NCBI GenBank assembly: GCA_016617855.1
Contig: JAECUM010093711.1
Location: forward strand, 52,019-116,018
Direction: 5' to 3'
Length of the DNA stretch: 64,000 nucleotides
DNA from: Megalonaias nervosa
Taxonomy: Eukaryota > Mollusca > Bivalvia > Unionida > Unionidae
This document shows, in pieces, positions 35,901 to 50,000 of the stretch. Below the pieces are notes generated by a model. That model ran no database searches. It worked only from the letters and a program-made list of their open reading frames with translations, and was not told where the DNA came from. Position numbers and translations under genes: made by a program. Each line of letters begins with the position of its first letter. The first letter of the stretch is position 1.

Positions 35901-36242
35901 TGAATGAGCCAGGATCAAAATCCCAACCTCAGGTCCACAACCCAGGGTCTCTGATTCTTATGCTGTTTCCTCGTGTTTCAAATCCTTATATAGCAATAGG
36001 CTGGGGACCGCAACAAGTTTACAAGTGATGCCCCAAGAGCAAGTCTCCTCTTCAAGGTCTGTGCTGGAAATGTTTTAGATAAGATACCACCAACAGTACT
36101 TAAATATTTAGACTTTTGAAAAAACAGAAAAAAAACAAAAACAATTCAAGACATTGACCCCATCCCAAGAGTCATAATTAAAAGTTTGAAACTACTGTTT
36201 ACATCTAAAGAGTACTGGAAATCATATTCTGAAGTTTCAAGT

Positions 36243-36368
36243 CTTTAATGGTGAGGAGATACACTATGTTACTCTAATGGTGAGGAGATACACTATGTTA
36301 CTTTAATGGTGAGGAGATACACTATGTTACTTTAATGGTGAGGAGATACACTATGTTACTAATGGTGG
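36243..36368. repeat. 29 bp tandem repeat, four copies
   Basis: TTTAATGGTGAGGAGATACA followed by CTATGTTAC recurs at 36246, 36275, 36304 and 36333, with a truncated fifth start at 36360. Confidence 0.93.
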
Positions 36369-36835
36369 GACAGACTGACAGAAGGATAAAATCCCCACCT
36401 TTTTTAAAAGATGCATGGGGATCAAATTTAAACATTATGACTCTCTGATAATTATGAAATTTTTTCAAACAATATATAATAAATCTGATTGGTTAAACAT
36501 ACCTCATATGAAACTGCTTTTCATGAAATGAGAAACAAAAAACAAATTTACATAACATTTTTTATATAATGATATAACTAAAAACACACACATCACTATG
36601 ACTTTTATTTTAATTTTCAATACAAAGTATACGTTTATAACAACTATAAACAACAGAAACTCTAACTAAAACATTATTTTCCATGTACCCTATTAATATG
36701 TTCCAACTGTTCAACTTTTTCATAAAATGTAATTATCATGACTGTAGAAAGAATGATTATGAGGTACAGACAAGTACTGAATGGGAGGGAAAAAGTAAAC
36801 CACAAATAACAACCTACGCACATTGCAGCTGAATA

Positions 36836-36862
36836 TTATTATTATTATTATTATTATTATCA
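36836..36862. repeat. (ATT)n microsatellite
   Basis: About eight ATT units with one CAT interruption after. Confidence 0.85.
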
Positions 36863-36869
36863 TTATTAT

Positions 36870-39800
36870 ATCCTCCAGTTTTACAATGGAAAATAAGCTT
36901 TTAAAGTTTGTAGTTTTTGTTAAAACTGTAGGTGATTTAATGGAATTTGTGACAGTCAAGTTTGACTAAGTTTTGAAACAAAACAATTGGATTTCATCCC
37001 TTCAAATAATAATTGTATGATACTGAAATTATTATCTATATTATTGTACTGGACAACAACGCTGCACATATTCATACAAAACATCACTTTCCTCTTTCCA
37101 AGAACAAAACTTTAATTGTATTTTGTAAACAGATAACTAAACTACTTCTTGGGTTGTACTTAAAGTATAGATCTAATCAGGGTAAATATACACCATACAT
37201 AAAATCCTTCACCATAACAGTTACTGTTATGCTTGTGTAAGATACCTTCACAATAAGTAAGACACAAAATGGTTCTGGATTCTAATACATGAGAATTACT
37301 GACAGACCTTCGCTAAGCTGACTTTAATAATTCTGTTCAACATTGATTATGTAGGTCTTTTATGTGATGCCATACCTGCAATAAAAGATAATGAGTAAGG
37401 AATATAAACTAAAGCAAATTCATGAAGTATGATGCCCTGCTGAATGCATCTGCAGTCCCTACAATGTGCAGCAAAGACATTTTGAGTAAAGCAACATATT
37501 GTGGTTTAACAGTAACCAGGCCCCGTCTGACGTTGAGAGAGGCTGAGGCCACTTAAAGAGTTTGAGGCCTCTAGGCTCTGGTTATATTGAAATTTCGAAA
37601 TGAATGCCAAAACAAGCCTAGATAATGTACTATGTAAAGATTTAAAAGACAACTAAATACACAACAAAGTATATTACATGTATTATATTATTATATATGA
37701 AACTTGAGGCCTCTTGGAGGTTCAGGCCCATGTCATGTGGCCCTCCTTCTCCAGGCTTGACAGTTATACAACAATTCTCTGAATTAAGCAATATTAATGA
37801 CATTAGGAACAGTTTAGGGTTATGTAGATAGAAGGTCAGATGCAAAAGGATGAGAGCAGTGCCATATTATCCAATAGACACCTACAACAACAACAAAAAC
37901 GGGCCTATGAAAATATTGTGACCATTTTTTACTTTTGTCATAAAAATGTAACAAAGATCTCTTTTTGAATAAATATAGTATGTTACTGAAAAGTGTACAC
38001 ACAAAGAGGCAGAGTCACGTCAAAAATGCATCCACCAAAAGACCTATAAAACAGAAGCACATAGGGCCTACCATGACCTTAATTTGACCCTGGATCAAGA
38101 GAGTATATATTTACACTTTCACTCTCCATGTTAATTTCCCTTAACCATAATTTTATCCATTATATTGAATCCATATCCATTCCTCTTTCGTTAATGTAAA
38201 ATATCATTGTTATTTCAATCTGCTGTAAGCATCAACTGTAAATTATGGTACCAACTTGATGATTAATAATCCAACATTGGTATATTCATTTTGAGATGAC
38301 CACATTCTCTAATATGACCTTACTTTAAGTCATTTTCCATAAAGGTTGGAAGAATCTAGCTCCATTTTATATTTCTTCTTTTTCTGTTTTCTTGATCAAA
38401 CTAATCCCATCTGTACATGCAGAATTTTCACAAAACACATTTCTTCTTCACCATTCAGGTATGTATGACTTCGCTAGGGACTAATCTTCTGTTTACATGG
38501 AATCATGAACTTCTGTGGCAATGGCTGCAGTTGTTCAAATATGTATAAATTATTCCTGCATGCTATTTATAGAACTCAAAACAGCTGCTGCCAGTTTTCA
38601 ATTCTGGAAGTTTCTCATAGATTATCTATGCAAGTCCCAATGTTTGAAATGTACTTTATGAGACAGAAAGTTGTGTTTTTGCAAGAATAAAAATTCTTTT
38701 GAGTTTCCTGGAATTTTATATTTTTTCATATTATGCAGTAGTGCTCCTTTAAAATGCAAATTGAAATATACCAAATTAACAGTAAGAGGCCTGTTAAACA
38801 CTGGTTGCCTTAAAGTTTTTGGCTACTGACCGCTAAGGAAATGACACAAAGCGCATTTACATTGACAACACATGTCCAAATAAGCCTGCTGAACTCTTTG
38901 AAATCAGGGATGGTTCTTGGTTTTCTGGCAGGCTGTTCGAGACCCAGGGGGCATTAGATTTAAAAGAAAGTTTCCTGTACATTTTGATCTTTACCCTTGG
39001 TATTGTTACCAAAGTTTAGTGTCTGAGTTATAATTGCATTTTTTTAATGTGACCAGCTTATCCAAGTATTTGGGTCTTTCTTGTGAAATATCTTAATCTA
39101 CTAATATGAAAAATAGAAGATTTTCTTAACATATGTATTGTATTTCTCCATTTTGTTAGACTTTTGTTTGCTACAGAAATGAAGTCGAGATGGTGCAAGA
39201 TGTTGAATTACCTTGCCACTTTTTGATAGATCTAGATGTACATGTATTTCACGATTTTTTGAGAGTCAGTATCTACTCCAAAGAGTTTAATAAGCCATGG
39301 TAGTGTATGCCATGGTTTTCTTGAGATTGGCTTGATGTCATAGGCTGCAAACCAATCAGTAAGCATATTATTTCATTTTGTAAAATGGATTTGAGATTAT
39401 TGGAATTGCTATGTTATCATCAGTTTAATTATACAGTGGTGTTTGTTTAGTGCATTAAAAACTGTCATTTATAAAGGTATTAAATATGAGAGATCCCAGT
39501 ACTGAATGGGGAGGGGGGCCTGTTACCATGTGAAGATTCCAGTTTTACACATTTTTGAGTGAACAAGTAATTTTCAGTTAGTATGATCAAGTTCTGATCA
39601 ATAATACAAGTTATTTTTCTTTCACTGTTGAGGCAGGATGGAAGACTGAAAGTCCCTGGAGAGGACCAGTAGGACTGCTCCCACATTGGAACCATTTTCC
39701 AGGGCAGTCCAGTAGTTTTGATTGATATCAATATCCTTTTCTAACAGCAGATTGAAAATAATGATAAATGTTATCACAATGCAGTTGTGACTGATTTCAT

Positions 39801-42185
39801 AGCAGCCTTTCAAACATTTTGGAAGTACATGCCAAAAGACCTGATCCCTAAGGTAATATTTTTTGTGGATTGAGGTTACCTGTGCTGTGTATGTGTAAAG
39901 GGGTTGGCATCAAAAGGCATCATCATGCAGTAAAGGGTTAAGGTAATACAGACATTTTCTTTGCTCAGTACAAGTATTAAAGAGCATACTAATTTCTGAG
40001 CATAAAACTGGTGAAGATAATTTGAGAATTTTAGAAGGAATGTTAACAACACCTGTAAACTTTGCATCTAGAACTTTCATAATTTTTAAAACTTGTCAAA
40101 CTCTTAAGTTTGGACAGCTCTGATTTATAGTATTTTCTGTTAGCACCATATTTAGCACAACTTCTTGTACCTTTCTGATACCTTATAGGACTTGCCTCCA
40201 CCCAAAAGAATTTATTGTGAAGAAAAAATATACCACTTTGGAAGTATTTGAAAAAGCACTTACACATGGAGTATTTTGGGTTGTTTTTAAGGACCTGAGT
40301 GCCTAATTTTTTTTATTAACTATGGAAATTAACATAAGTACTACCTGTCCTTTCTCAAAGATATTCTATTTAAAATATTCTCCCAAAATGTAGACTAGCT
40401 ATTAGTAAATACCCACTGGTTGACTGTGTCACTTGAAACATATGTACACATGTATGTGCATTTATTGTTGTTTATTGTTGAAGATAAATATGCCTTGGCC
40501 TACAAAAGATTTACTTCATTGTGCATAAGAGTTATGGCCCTTGATTCCTAAAATTCCCTGTGGTAAAATTTTGCTTTGAAGAAGACCACTGTTGTGTGAC
40601 CTTCATACAGTAAAATCTGACTTAAAAGACTACCTGTCATACAAGACCAGTTTGTAATATAAGAGTCTTTATTGAGAGACTGTCTGTCTTGATTGGTCAC
40701 ATTTTGTTGGTAGAAAAGGTGGTTTATTAAGACCAGTTTAATGTTATCTATACATTGTGAATTCATTATTGTCACTATATTTTCAAACTCCACATATTTA
40801 AATACTACTGAAAATGTCATTTTGGGCAAAACCATGAAAATTAATTCCCACAAAAATAATGAATCAATTCCGAGGCAAGTTCCCGTTTTGAATAGTTTTA
40901 TGTTCCTATGATTTATAACTGCCAGTGTTTAGTTTGTCAGACAAAATACCTGCATATGCTCCTGCATTTGTCATCTGTCAACAGATGCTTTTATTTACCT
41001 GACCTCAAAAACTGCTGACTTGAAGCCGTTGTTTTGTTGTTATTTTAATCAAAATTCATGGGAATAATTCATAGGGCATATGCTATAATTGTGTGTTTCG
41101 CAGCTGTGTAGCTTTCATAAGAACCATAGAAAACTTTAGGTTTTTGATATTCTAGAAAGTTTAAGTCACTGTCCAGATTTTTAAACTTATGTGTTCAGTT
41201 ATTTTGAGATTTTAATATGACAGTCATTTCTTGAAAAGTAACATTTCAACAGTAATAAAATTTGTGCCAAAACTTTGAGTATTTGCAAACTGTAATGAGC
41301 TATGTACAAGTCAGTCTTACTGTGTATTGGAATTAAGGAAATGTATAGCCAAATCTCTCAAGTCCATAGATCCTCAGGAGCACCAAAATAATTGCGTTTT
41401 AAGTGTTTCTGTTTATAGAGTTAGTTTTATTAAATTATAGAAAACTCCTTACCACAGTTCATTATCATTTGTGAAATGTATTATTTAACATTTTTTTAAA
41501 CTTGACAATTTTATATAGTTATGGGTCCAACCAATCCAAAACAACAAAGCAGTTTATAGGTTGTGTGCATTTTTGTGTGTTTTTCTTAATTGAAGATCTA
41601 TTTCCAGGTAAGTGTCTTTACATCAAAATGTATGGAAAAGACTCCCTATAGCTGAATGACTTTTTAAAAATTCATGAAATTTGCACAGGGTGAACATCAT
41701 AGACTTGTATCAAATACACCAAGAAAAGGGAATGTTAATGGGTGAATTTGTTAAGAGTGACACTTATTGAGATTACTCTGAATTTTGGCAATATAAAGCC
41801 TTCATGGCAGACTTATGGCAGGTCAGAAATTAAGATTTCTGAAAGTTTCATCTACTTTTTGTTGACATTATTAGTTTCTTTCACAGGACTATTATTATTA
41901 CAATAATTAAAACTACAAGAATTTTTTCCTGCTTTATTTTAATATAAGAAATAACATCCCTTTCAATTTATGTCCAATCTCTCACCAAGTACATACTTAG
42001 GTAACTTGAAATGTTATATTGATTCTGTTGTAATGCAATAATGCATCATTTTGAGTTGTGCTGGATGCTTTTATTTTACAAATGCAGAGGACCTTAATGA
42101 GATTTCAGTATTGAGAGGTTTCACTGCATTTGATTTATATTAACAGAAATAGATCATAAAACTCAATCAACCAAAAAAATTATTT
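36870..42185. other. Intergenic DNA, no gene seen
   Basis: About 5.3 kb without recognisable exons. Near 40610-40740 phrases like AAAAGACTACCTGTC and AAGAGTCTTTATTGAGAGAC hint at an old dispersed repeat. Minus-strand open frames at 39480-40267 and 40548-40853 show no family features. Confidence 0.4.
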
Positions 42186-42189
42186 CAAA

Positions 42190-42300
42190 AGTTAAAACAT
42201 TTGTGATTGGGTAAAAAATAATAACATTTGTGATTGGGACAAAATAACATTTGTGACTGGGTCAAAAATAATAACATTTGTGACTGGTTAAGAGAAAATA
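42190..42300. repeat. ~28 bp tandem repeat
   Basis: AATAACATTTGTGATTGGG recurs four times, the last two with GACTGG. Confidence 0.85.
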
Positions 42301-42839
42301 TGGAGCATAAATTCAGGTAGAGTTTTACAATTTCTGTTTCTCATCAAAATGACTGCTTTATAGGCAAAATTTTGCAAAGTCGTCAAAACAATATTTCCTT
42401 TGCACAACATCACATCCAGTTCTATTATTAGACCACAAATGAGGAACTTTGTTGAAAGCATGATTTTAATAATATTTTGGACAAAAGAAAACTTTTAATT
42501 CCAAGTCAAATCTAGACCAAAAATTGTCAGAATATGAAACAAAAATTATAAACAACTGGTTAAACATTACTACATGCTTTTTATTTGTTCATTGAATACA
42601 TCTTTACATCTATTAACTTATAAAAGATTTCTTTACAAACAATGCTACCACTTCATAAAGTTAAGATTACAGGACAACAACAAGGCTAAAGATGTTTCCC
42701 TGTAAAAGATATTTTACAAGAAGTAGATGATGAAAACAACCTCTGAAGTGATACAATTCTATATTATACATACTATACATTAAAAGGACTGACACTCCTG
42801 GTTGAAAAGAATTTCCAGAAATTCAAGGTCAGTATGGGA

Positions 42840-43610
42840 TTGGCATCATTTTTATGTAGGACCAACAAGACATAATAAAAAGTCTTCTGGTTAAAGAACA
42901 ATGTCAATATAACCAGCCGTTTAGGAGATGTAATCATAACAAGATTTTAAGGATAGCCATTGTGACAGTCATATTATACGTTAGATCAGCACCATTTTCA
43001 CTTATGACCAACTGGACAACATAAGTCTTCCTGCGAAAACCTTGTGCTGATATGACTATTCCAAGTTTTCAAAATGGCAACTGTGGCAGACATACTAAAT
43101 GTCTGAATGAAAACATTAGGATCAACAAATAAGAAATTGTTCAGTAAAATAAAAACCATGTTGATATGACCATTCATTCCAAAGGAGAAATGATGATAAT
43201 ATTTTCAAGATGGTTGCTTTGGTGTCCATGCTTACCATCAAATTGGCACCATTTCCAGTTAGGACTAACTAGACATCATAAGAAAGTCTTTGAGTGAAAA
43301 CTTTGTTGATATGACCATCCATTCAAAAGGAGTACAGATAACAATATTTTCAAAGTGGCCAATATGGAGGTCATATTGGATGTCCAGGCAGTACCATTTT
43401 CATTTTGGACCAATTAGACTTCAGAATGAATGCATTTGTAAAGTTTCTTGTTAACCTTCCAGGTAGTTTAGAAGGAATAGCTATAACAAATGTGTGCTAG
43501 CAGACAGATGGATATAACTATAACAAACTTAAGATAACGGATGGATGGACAACAAACAACACACCATCCCATAAATTCTTCTGGGCTATGACTGGTAAAG
43601 CTAATAAAAT
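42840..43610 (-). repeat. R2 repeat family, inverted orientation
   Basis: Reverse complements of the R2 landmarks occur repeatedly: TTAGATCAGCACCATTTTC, GACCAACTGGACAACATAAG, GTTGATATGACCATCCATTC. It lies just downstream of the Ig-receptor stop codon, so it may be part of the 3' UTR. The right end (ACACCATCCCATAAATTCTT) matches 52675-52695, marking a shared family end. Confidence 0.75.
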
Positions 43611-43619
43611 GACTCTATT

Positions 43620-43990
43620 CTAGTATGATGAAAAATTGAGAAGCCAAATACATGCTAATGATAATAAAAGATAGAAGTTATGAATTATATTTGAGGCTTC
43701 ATTACTTCTGGAGGATTTAACATTTTCTCTGACTTCTTCACAAATGACTGTAATTTCTTCATCACTGTCATTTTTGTTGTAATTGTCACTGGTGTAGTTG
43801 GCATGATCACTAGTTTCAATGGCATTGTTTTCAGTTCTTGTGGCATAGTTCTGAATTCTTTTAGCATAGAAGCCAGGCAAACATTTGCAGTCATCAATTG
43901 ATGTTCTAGCTGTTCCATTAGTCTTGGAATTTTCAGGGCACGGGTGGCATTTCATTTGGTGATTCCCACTGTAAGATCCTTCTGGACAAG
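43620..43990 (-). CDS. Ig-receptor-like gene, terminal exon
   Basis: The acceptor is TTAAAG directly after an ATT microsatellite. Encodes ACPEGSYSG, CHPCPENSKTNG, DCKCLPGFY (GCC2/GCC3 Cys pattern), then a low-complexity acidic/Asn-rich stalk and the hydrophobic C-terminus, with TAG at 43622-43620. If the tail were a true transmembrane segment, only three residues would follow it, which favours GPI processing. Confidence 0.85.
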
Positions 43991-43992
43991 CT

Positions 43993-44034
<42 letters not shown>

Positions 44035-47000
44035 GTAATAATGTGAAGAATAGCACAAAAATGTCCTATTACAACAACACATTTTCACTAAATATTAAAA
44101 TATTTTTCATTATTTTAAAATATTATATAAAATTACCATAATGAAGAGAGGAGAACATTTTCTATTTTTAAAGTTCAAATGAAATTTGCATTCCAAAGAA
44201 ATAAATTTTAACTCTTGGAAGCCAAGATACCAATTTGCATTCAAAGGAATGATTTCCAATTAATCCCTAAGGAACAAATATGATTCTAGTTAGGTATTAT
44301 ACTCTAGTTGTCTATGTACAACCATGCATCTGCTGGATTTTCCTCTCTTGGTATGGTATTTGCAAGAATTTATGTGTGCACTTTTCATACTTTCATGTTC
44401 ACAGATTTTAATACTCTTTTCAGTCTAATCTAATTGTTATCCAATCCAATTACCTGAGTTTTAATTATATTTTATTGGCAAAATGACAGCCAGGTAAGAT
44501 AATATCTGTACAGGCTAAGCTGCCCCAACATGATAGTTTGTCAACTTTTTCAATATTAGTGATTTTGTAGTGAGAGTTTGCATGCATGCTGTAAAATACT
44601 GCTGAGTCAACACCAAACATTTTGTAGAACTGACAACATCAAATCAAATTTAAATAAGAGAAACTCTATAGTGAGATGAACTGGTACATATTAAATAGGC
44701 AATATATCCAGGTGTTGGAGTTAGTGAGGACAAGAACAAATATATTACAGAATTACTAGCAATTGTCAGTTGGCTCGCAGTCTAATTGGTTAGCAATTGA
44801 TTAAGATCGTTAGTAAAGAGTATTTGATCGACAGTTCTTGATAGGAAAATCAGCACTGTCTCTCTCCATAAAAAACTCATATGGGTATGTCTGTGTACCA
44901 GCAATGCAAAGCTTGGGACATCACATACCTTCACAGTCATATCCTTTGGACTTAATTTGGTGCACATAGCCATCTGGACATTCATCTAAAAAGTAGAGTA
45001 AAAAATGAAGACGAAAGGTGAAAAGATATAATTGTTTGCTAATATTAAAGCCAAAATATAAATATACTTATTCATTGAATATAAGACTTTTATTGAAAGG
45101 AAAATTACATTTTATGCTTGTACAATAAACCCTTATTTGATTATATCATTAGTGACACAGATAAGTAACGAGTTTGGATTCTAAAAGCATTTCAGATGAA
45201 GGACTAAGTTTTTATTTCTGAGAAATTTCAGAATGTGAAGGCAAAAAACTAAACTGGAATAAGACAATGGTTTGTGAATAAAAACCTGCCTAACTGCACT
45301 TGATTCATTCCAACAGGAACCAACTAACACTAAGGGAACCATGTTATTTGGCTCCTGGTTTAAAACTTTCACATGACAAAAATTACTCATTTCTTGTTCC
45401 TGTTGAATAAAAAAGTAATTTAAAGATGACATACCATCATGTGCCCCTGTTATATACAAACTCCTCTGAATGTACCCTATGGTCCAGCACTTTGAATTTT
45501 TTGTTTATATTACTTAAGCTAGTACCCTGTGGTGCACACTCTCTATTTACATAATACTTACTTTACTTTTTGTTTCCATGGTAAGATCAAAAAAAGACTG
45601 AATGCAGAAAATTTAAGGCATCAAAATGTACATCATCATAACATGCTAACATGCACCAAGTTTGGTTGATATAATTTTAACAGTCAGAGAATTATGCTAC
45701 AGCAACAGAGTGATGGACATAGCAACAGCTACATCCCCTATCCTTGTATTAGATGCTAGGGGATAAAGACCCCCCAAAAGACAGCCATGTCAAAGGAGAT
45801 GACTATTATAATAAAGGCCAGATACCCTTTGAGCATGCAGGACTCTACAAGGAAGTAATTCTGAACAATTCTGAACAGGTAAAATGAGGCTATTGATTTA
45901 AAAGACACTGTGAGGTGCTACAGTGGCCCAGTTGTTAATGTAATAGACTGGTGATCAAAAGAGTGGAATTCAAATCCTACCATTATATCAGCCTGCATTA
46001 CATACTGTGATGCATTCTTGGGCAAGGCACTTTACTCCAATTGCTGCTGCCCTAAATAACCTACTTGTATTGCTGTGATGACCAGACTGCTATGGTATCG
46101 TCTACATGGAAGTAATAGGCACCATGCATTTTGCTCCAGAAATCAAAGAGTGAATGATTGATGGATGATGAACAAGTATGTGGACAAAAGCATTACAAAA
46201 CTAAAAATGCAGATTTGTGAAGAGCAAGAACAAAACTCACTACTGTACATCACTATTCTCTAATATGTATGACTAATTTTGTAGTTTTTCTGGGATGCAA
46301 AAGTGGTTATTTTTATGGTTGCAAAGCAGACAAACACATTAAAAATATTTAAACTAAAGAATTGTGAACAGCAAAAAGGTACATCTTGACCACTAATCAC
46401 TGAGATAATCTGAATGGTTTAGTCTCCATAAACAAAAGTAAATGATGCATGGATGGACAGGTAAATGGATGGAAATGTTATTTAAAAAAATGAAACTGGA
46501 AATCAAAAGGCATATCTACACCATTATAGTAAAAGTCATACAGGTCATAAAGGTATTCAATACTAATTATTTAAGTAATGGGTATCATTTTTTAGAATTT
46601 TATTTTACTTACTTTTAAATGGCAATTATTCACCTTATTTGGATCCTCATACATCCATATTCCTTTGGAAGGTCATTATTTACTCACCCCAAGAATTATG
46701 TATGGCAAAATCAATGTTAAACTAAGTGGACATTTTTGGATGCTACTTCCATGTCACTCATTCTGGCACCTGCCATCCAACAGAAACTTGTCAGAGAGAA
46801 TTAAAGAAATGCATCTGTAACCACCTCTAATGGGGAGAGTAGTGTCAGGATTGTCACTGAGAATGGGTCACCAATTAACCTAAAGTTGTGATCCAGTACA
46901 ATCCGGATTGAATATCATGCACTGTAATGTCACAATGAAACCCACGCATGTTTATAAACAAATTCATACTACCCTACATTGTGACAATCAGACTCAACAT

Positions 47001-50000
47001 GCTCTTTTCTTGACCCAGTTTAGTATATAGCCACCTCTGTAAAAGTCCATAGTGATCAATAATTTTTGTCTGGAAGTTTCTTGATAACAGTTGAGGTGCA
47101 GATGATTAAATATTCAGGATTGAATAGATTTGGTTAAGTAAAAAAATAGCATTATATTTTATACACATGACCTGTACAAATTTTACCATAGTTCTGTAAG
47201 AGTATCAGATTCAGTTATGATATCCTAAAAATGGCTTTAAAGTTTTTCTTTTAAAACAAAAGTGCAGATAATGGATCGATGGGCAGACTGACAGACAAAG
47301 CATTAAACTGGAGAACTGTGTATAGAAAAGAGAACATCTGAACCATTAGTCTTATAAGTATGCCAGATTTGACTGCGATACATTGAATGGCTTGCACTAT
47401 GGTTATGTTATGGAAGCAACATTGTTAATGATGGATGGAATGGATGAACAAACAAATGAATAAAAATGTTAATAATATTGAAGTGGACAAATTTTGAATA
47501 CCAAAAGGCATCGCTGTACTACTAATATGATATGTGTACCAAATTTCACATCTTTGTTCTGAAAGTAAAAGTGTGATCAAATGATAGATTGTTGGACAGA
47601 AAAATGGACAAAAACATATCAAGGCATTGAAACTAAAGAACTATGAATAGCAAAAGATACATCATGACCATTGGTTCAATATGAGGACCAAGTTTCATAG
47701 AAATCAGATATCTTCAACAGTTCAAGAGCTATGGTCATGAAATAAAAATGGTCATGAACAGACAGATAGACCGATTAAGTAAACATAGCAACAGGTTTAT
47801 CTTCCTGTATTACACACCAGGGAGACAAAAAAAATGTTCCATTGATGACCAGTGCCTCAATTTTCATTTATGGATTCTATGGAAAAATTCTTAATCAAAA
47901 CATGTTCATGATTTTTTCATAATGACTAATTAGCTGCTAGAGTGAATTTTGGCATCTAAGATCATATCTATATCAGACCTATATTTAAGATCATATCTAT
48001 ATCTAAGATCATACCTATATCTATATCATACATATATCTATATCATACCTATATCTAAGATCATACCTACATCTGTATCATACCTATATCTATATCATAC
48101 CTATATCTAAGATCATACCTATATCTGTATCATACCTATATCTATATCATACCTATATCTAAAATCGTATCTATATCATACCTATATCTAAGATCATACC
48201 TGATATCTGTATCATACCTATATCTTTATCATACCTATATCTAAGATCATACCTATATCTGTATCATACCTATATCTAAGATCATACCTATATCTGTATC
48301 ATACCTATATCTAAGATCATACCTATATCTGTATCATACCTATATCTATATCATACCTATATCTAAGATCATACCTATATCTAAGATCATACCTATATCT
48401 GTATCATACCTATATCTATATCATACCTATATCTGTATCATACCTATATCTATATCATACCTATATCTAGATCATACCTATATCTAAGATCAAACCTATA
48501 TCTAAGATCATACCTATATCTATATCATACCTATATCAACTTTATGTTCTCATAATTATTATCATTACAATGTCCATTCATCAATTTTGGATATGGTATG
48601 TTTTGTCCATGTAATGTTTAACTTTTCTGTTGTGTGACACTTTAAATTTATTATAGGTATGCATAGTCAAGGTGAAAAGAAAGGTACTAACTTCAAAACG
48701 TACATTTAACTAAGAGCGTTATGTCAATGGTAGCATTCTGATCTCTGGTGTAAGCATGGAGAGTGTAGATCCCTGCCATGTCTCTTGCAGACTTCATGAT
48801 ACCAAAGCCAACAGCATTGCCCATTACACTGAAATAAAATAATGCAGTCTGACTAAAGTTTATATATTCTCACAATAAAAAAGATCTGACAAGCACTGAT
48901 AAAGATTTATGTTCTACCAAATTTTGGAATTCCCAGTCAACTTATTCTTAGCTCTATGGGTCATAGACCAAAGAGCTCATGTAATCACCTTTTGTCCGTC
49001 GTCCATTCATTTGTAGTCTGGCATCCATCCATTAGCACAAATTCCTAACTACTTCAAGCATTACCATAAACCTTACACACACATTCATCACAGGTTCAAG
49101 TTGATCCTAAGTGAAAATGGTGCTGTTCAGACATCTAATATGGCCTCCAAAGCAGACGTTTGAAAACCTTGTTATGGTACTCTACATGAATGAATGGTCA
49201 CATCAACATGGGGTTTTCATCAAATTACTTCTTGTGATGTCTAGGTGGTTCTAAATAAAAGTGGTGCTAATTTGACATTTAATATGTCTAGGTGGTTCTA
49301 AATAAAAGTGGTGCCAATTTGACATTTAATATGTCTAGGTGGTTCTAAATAAAAGTGGTGCCAATTTGACATTTAATATGTCTAGGTGGTTCTAAAAAAA
49401 ATGGTGCCAATTTGACAGTTAATATGTCTAGGTGGTTCTAAATGAAAGTGGTGCCATTTGACATTTAATATGTCTAGGTGGTTCTAAAAAAAAGTGGTGC
49501 CACTTTGACATTTAATATGTCTAGGTGATTCTAAATAAAAGTGGTGCCAATTTGACATTTAATATGGCCACAACAGCAGGTCTTGTTATCTACTCCTCCT
49601 GAATGGAAAGTCATATTGGCATGACCAAAAGCCTTCTTAATATGTCTAGCTGACTTTAAATAAAACTGAGCTCATCTGATATCTAAGATGGCCGCCACAA
49701 ATGCCGTCTTGAAAATTATTCCAGTACTCCACTTTGTGGAAAAGTAATACTGAAACTGAGTTCCCACCAGAAGAATTCTTATTAGGTCTAATTGGTTGTA
49801 AATGAAATAGTGCTGATCTGACATCATGTATGCCCACCATGGCTGCCATCTTTAAAATCTTCTTGTCACTACACCTAAATGGAAAGTCTTGCCAGCATGG
49901 GTTTTCACCAGAAGACTTATGTCATATAGTTGGCTATCGTTACTCCTCGAAAATTATGATATCTAATTTGTCCTAAGTGAAAATGGTGCCCCACTGACAG

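Noticed and set aside
47955..48537. CRISPR-like repeat spacing
   Set aside because: Simple 17/18 bp tandem repeats without unique spacers, in an animal intron.
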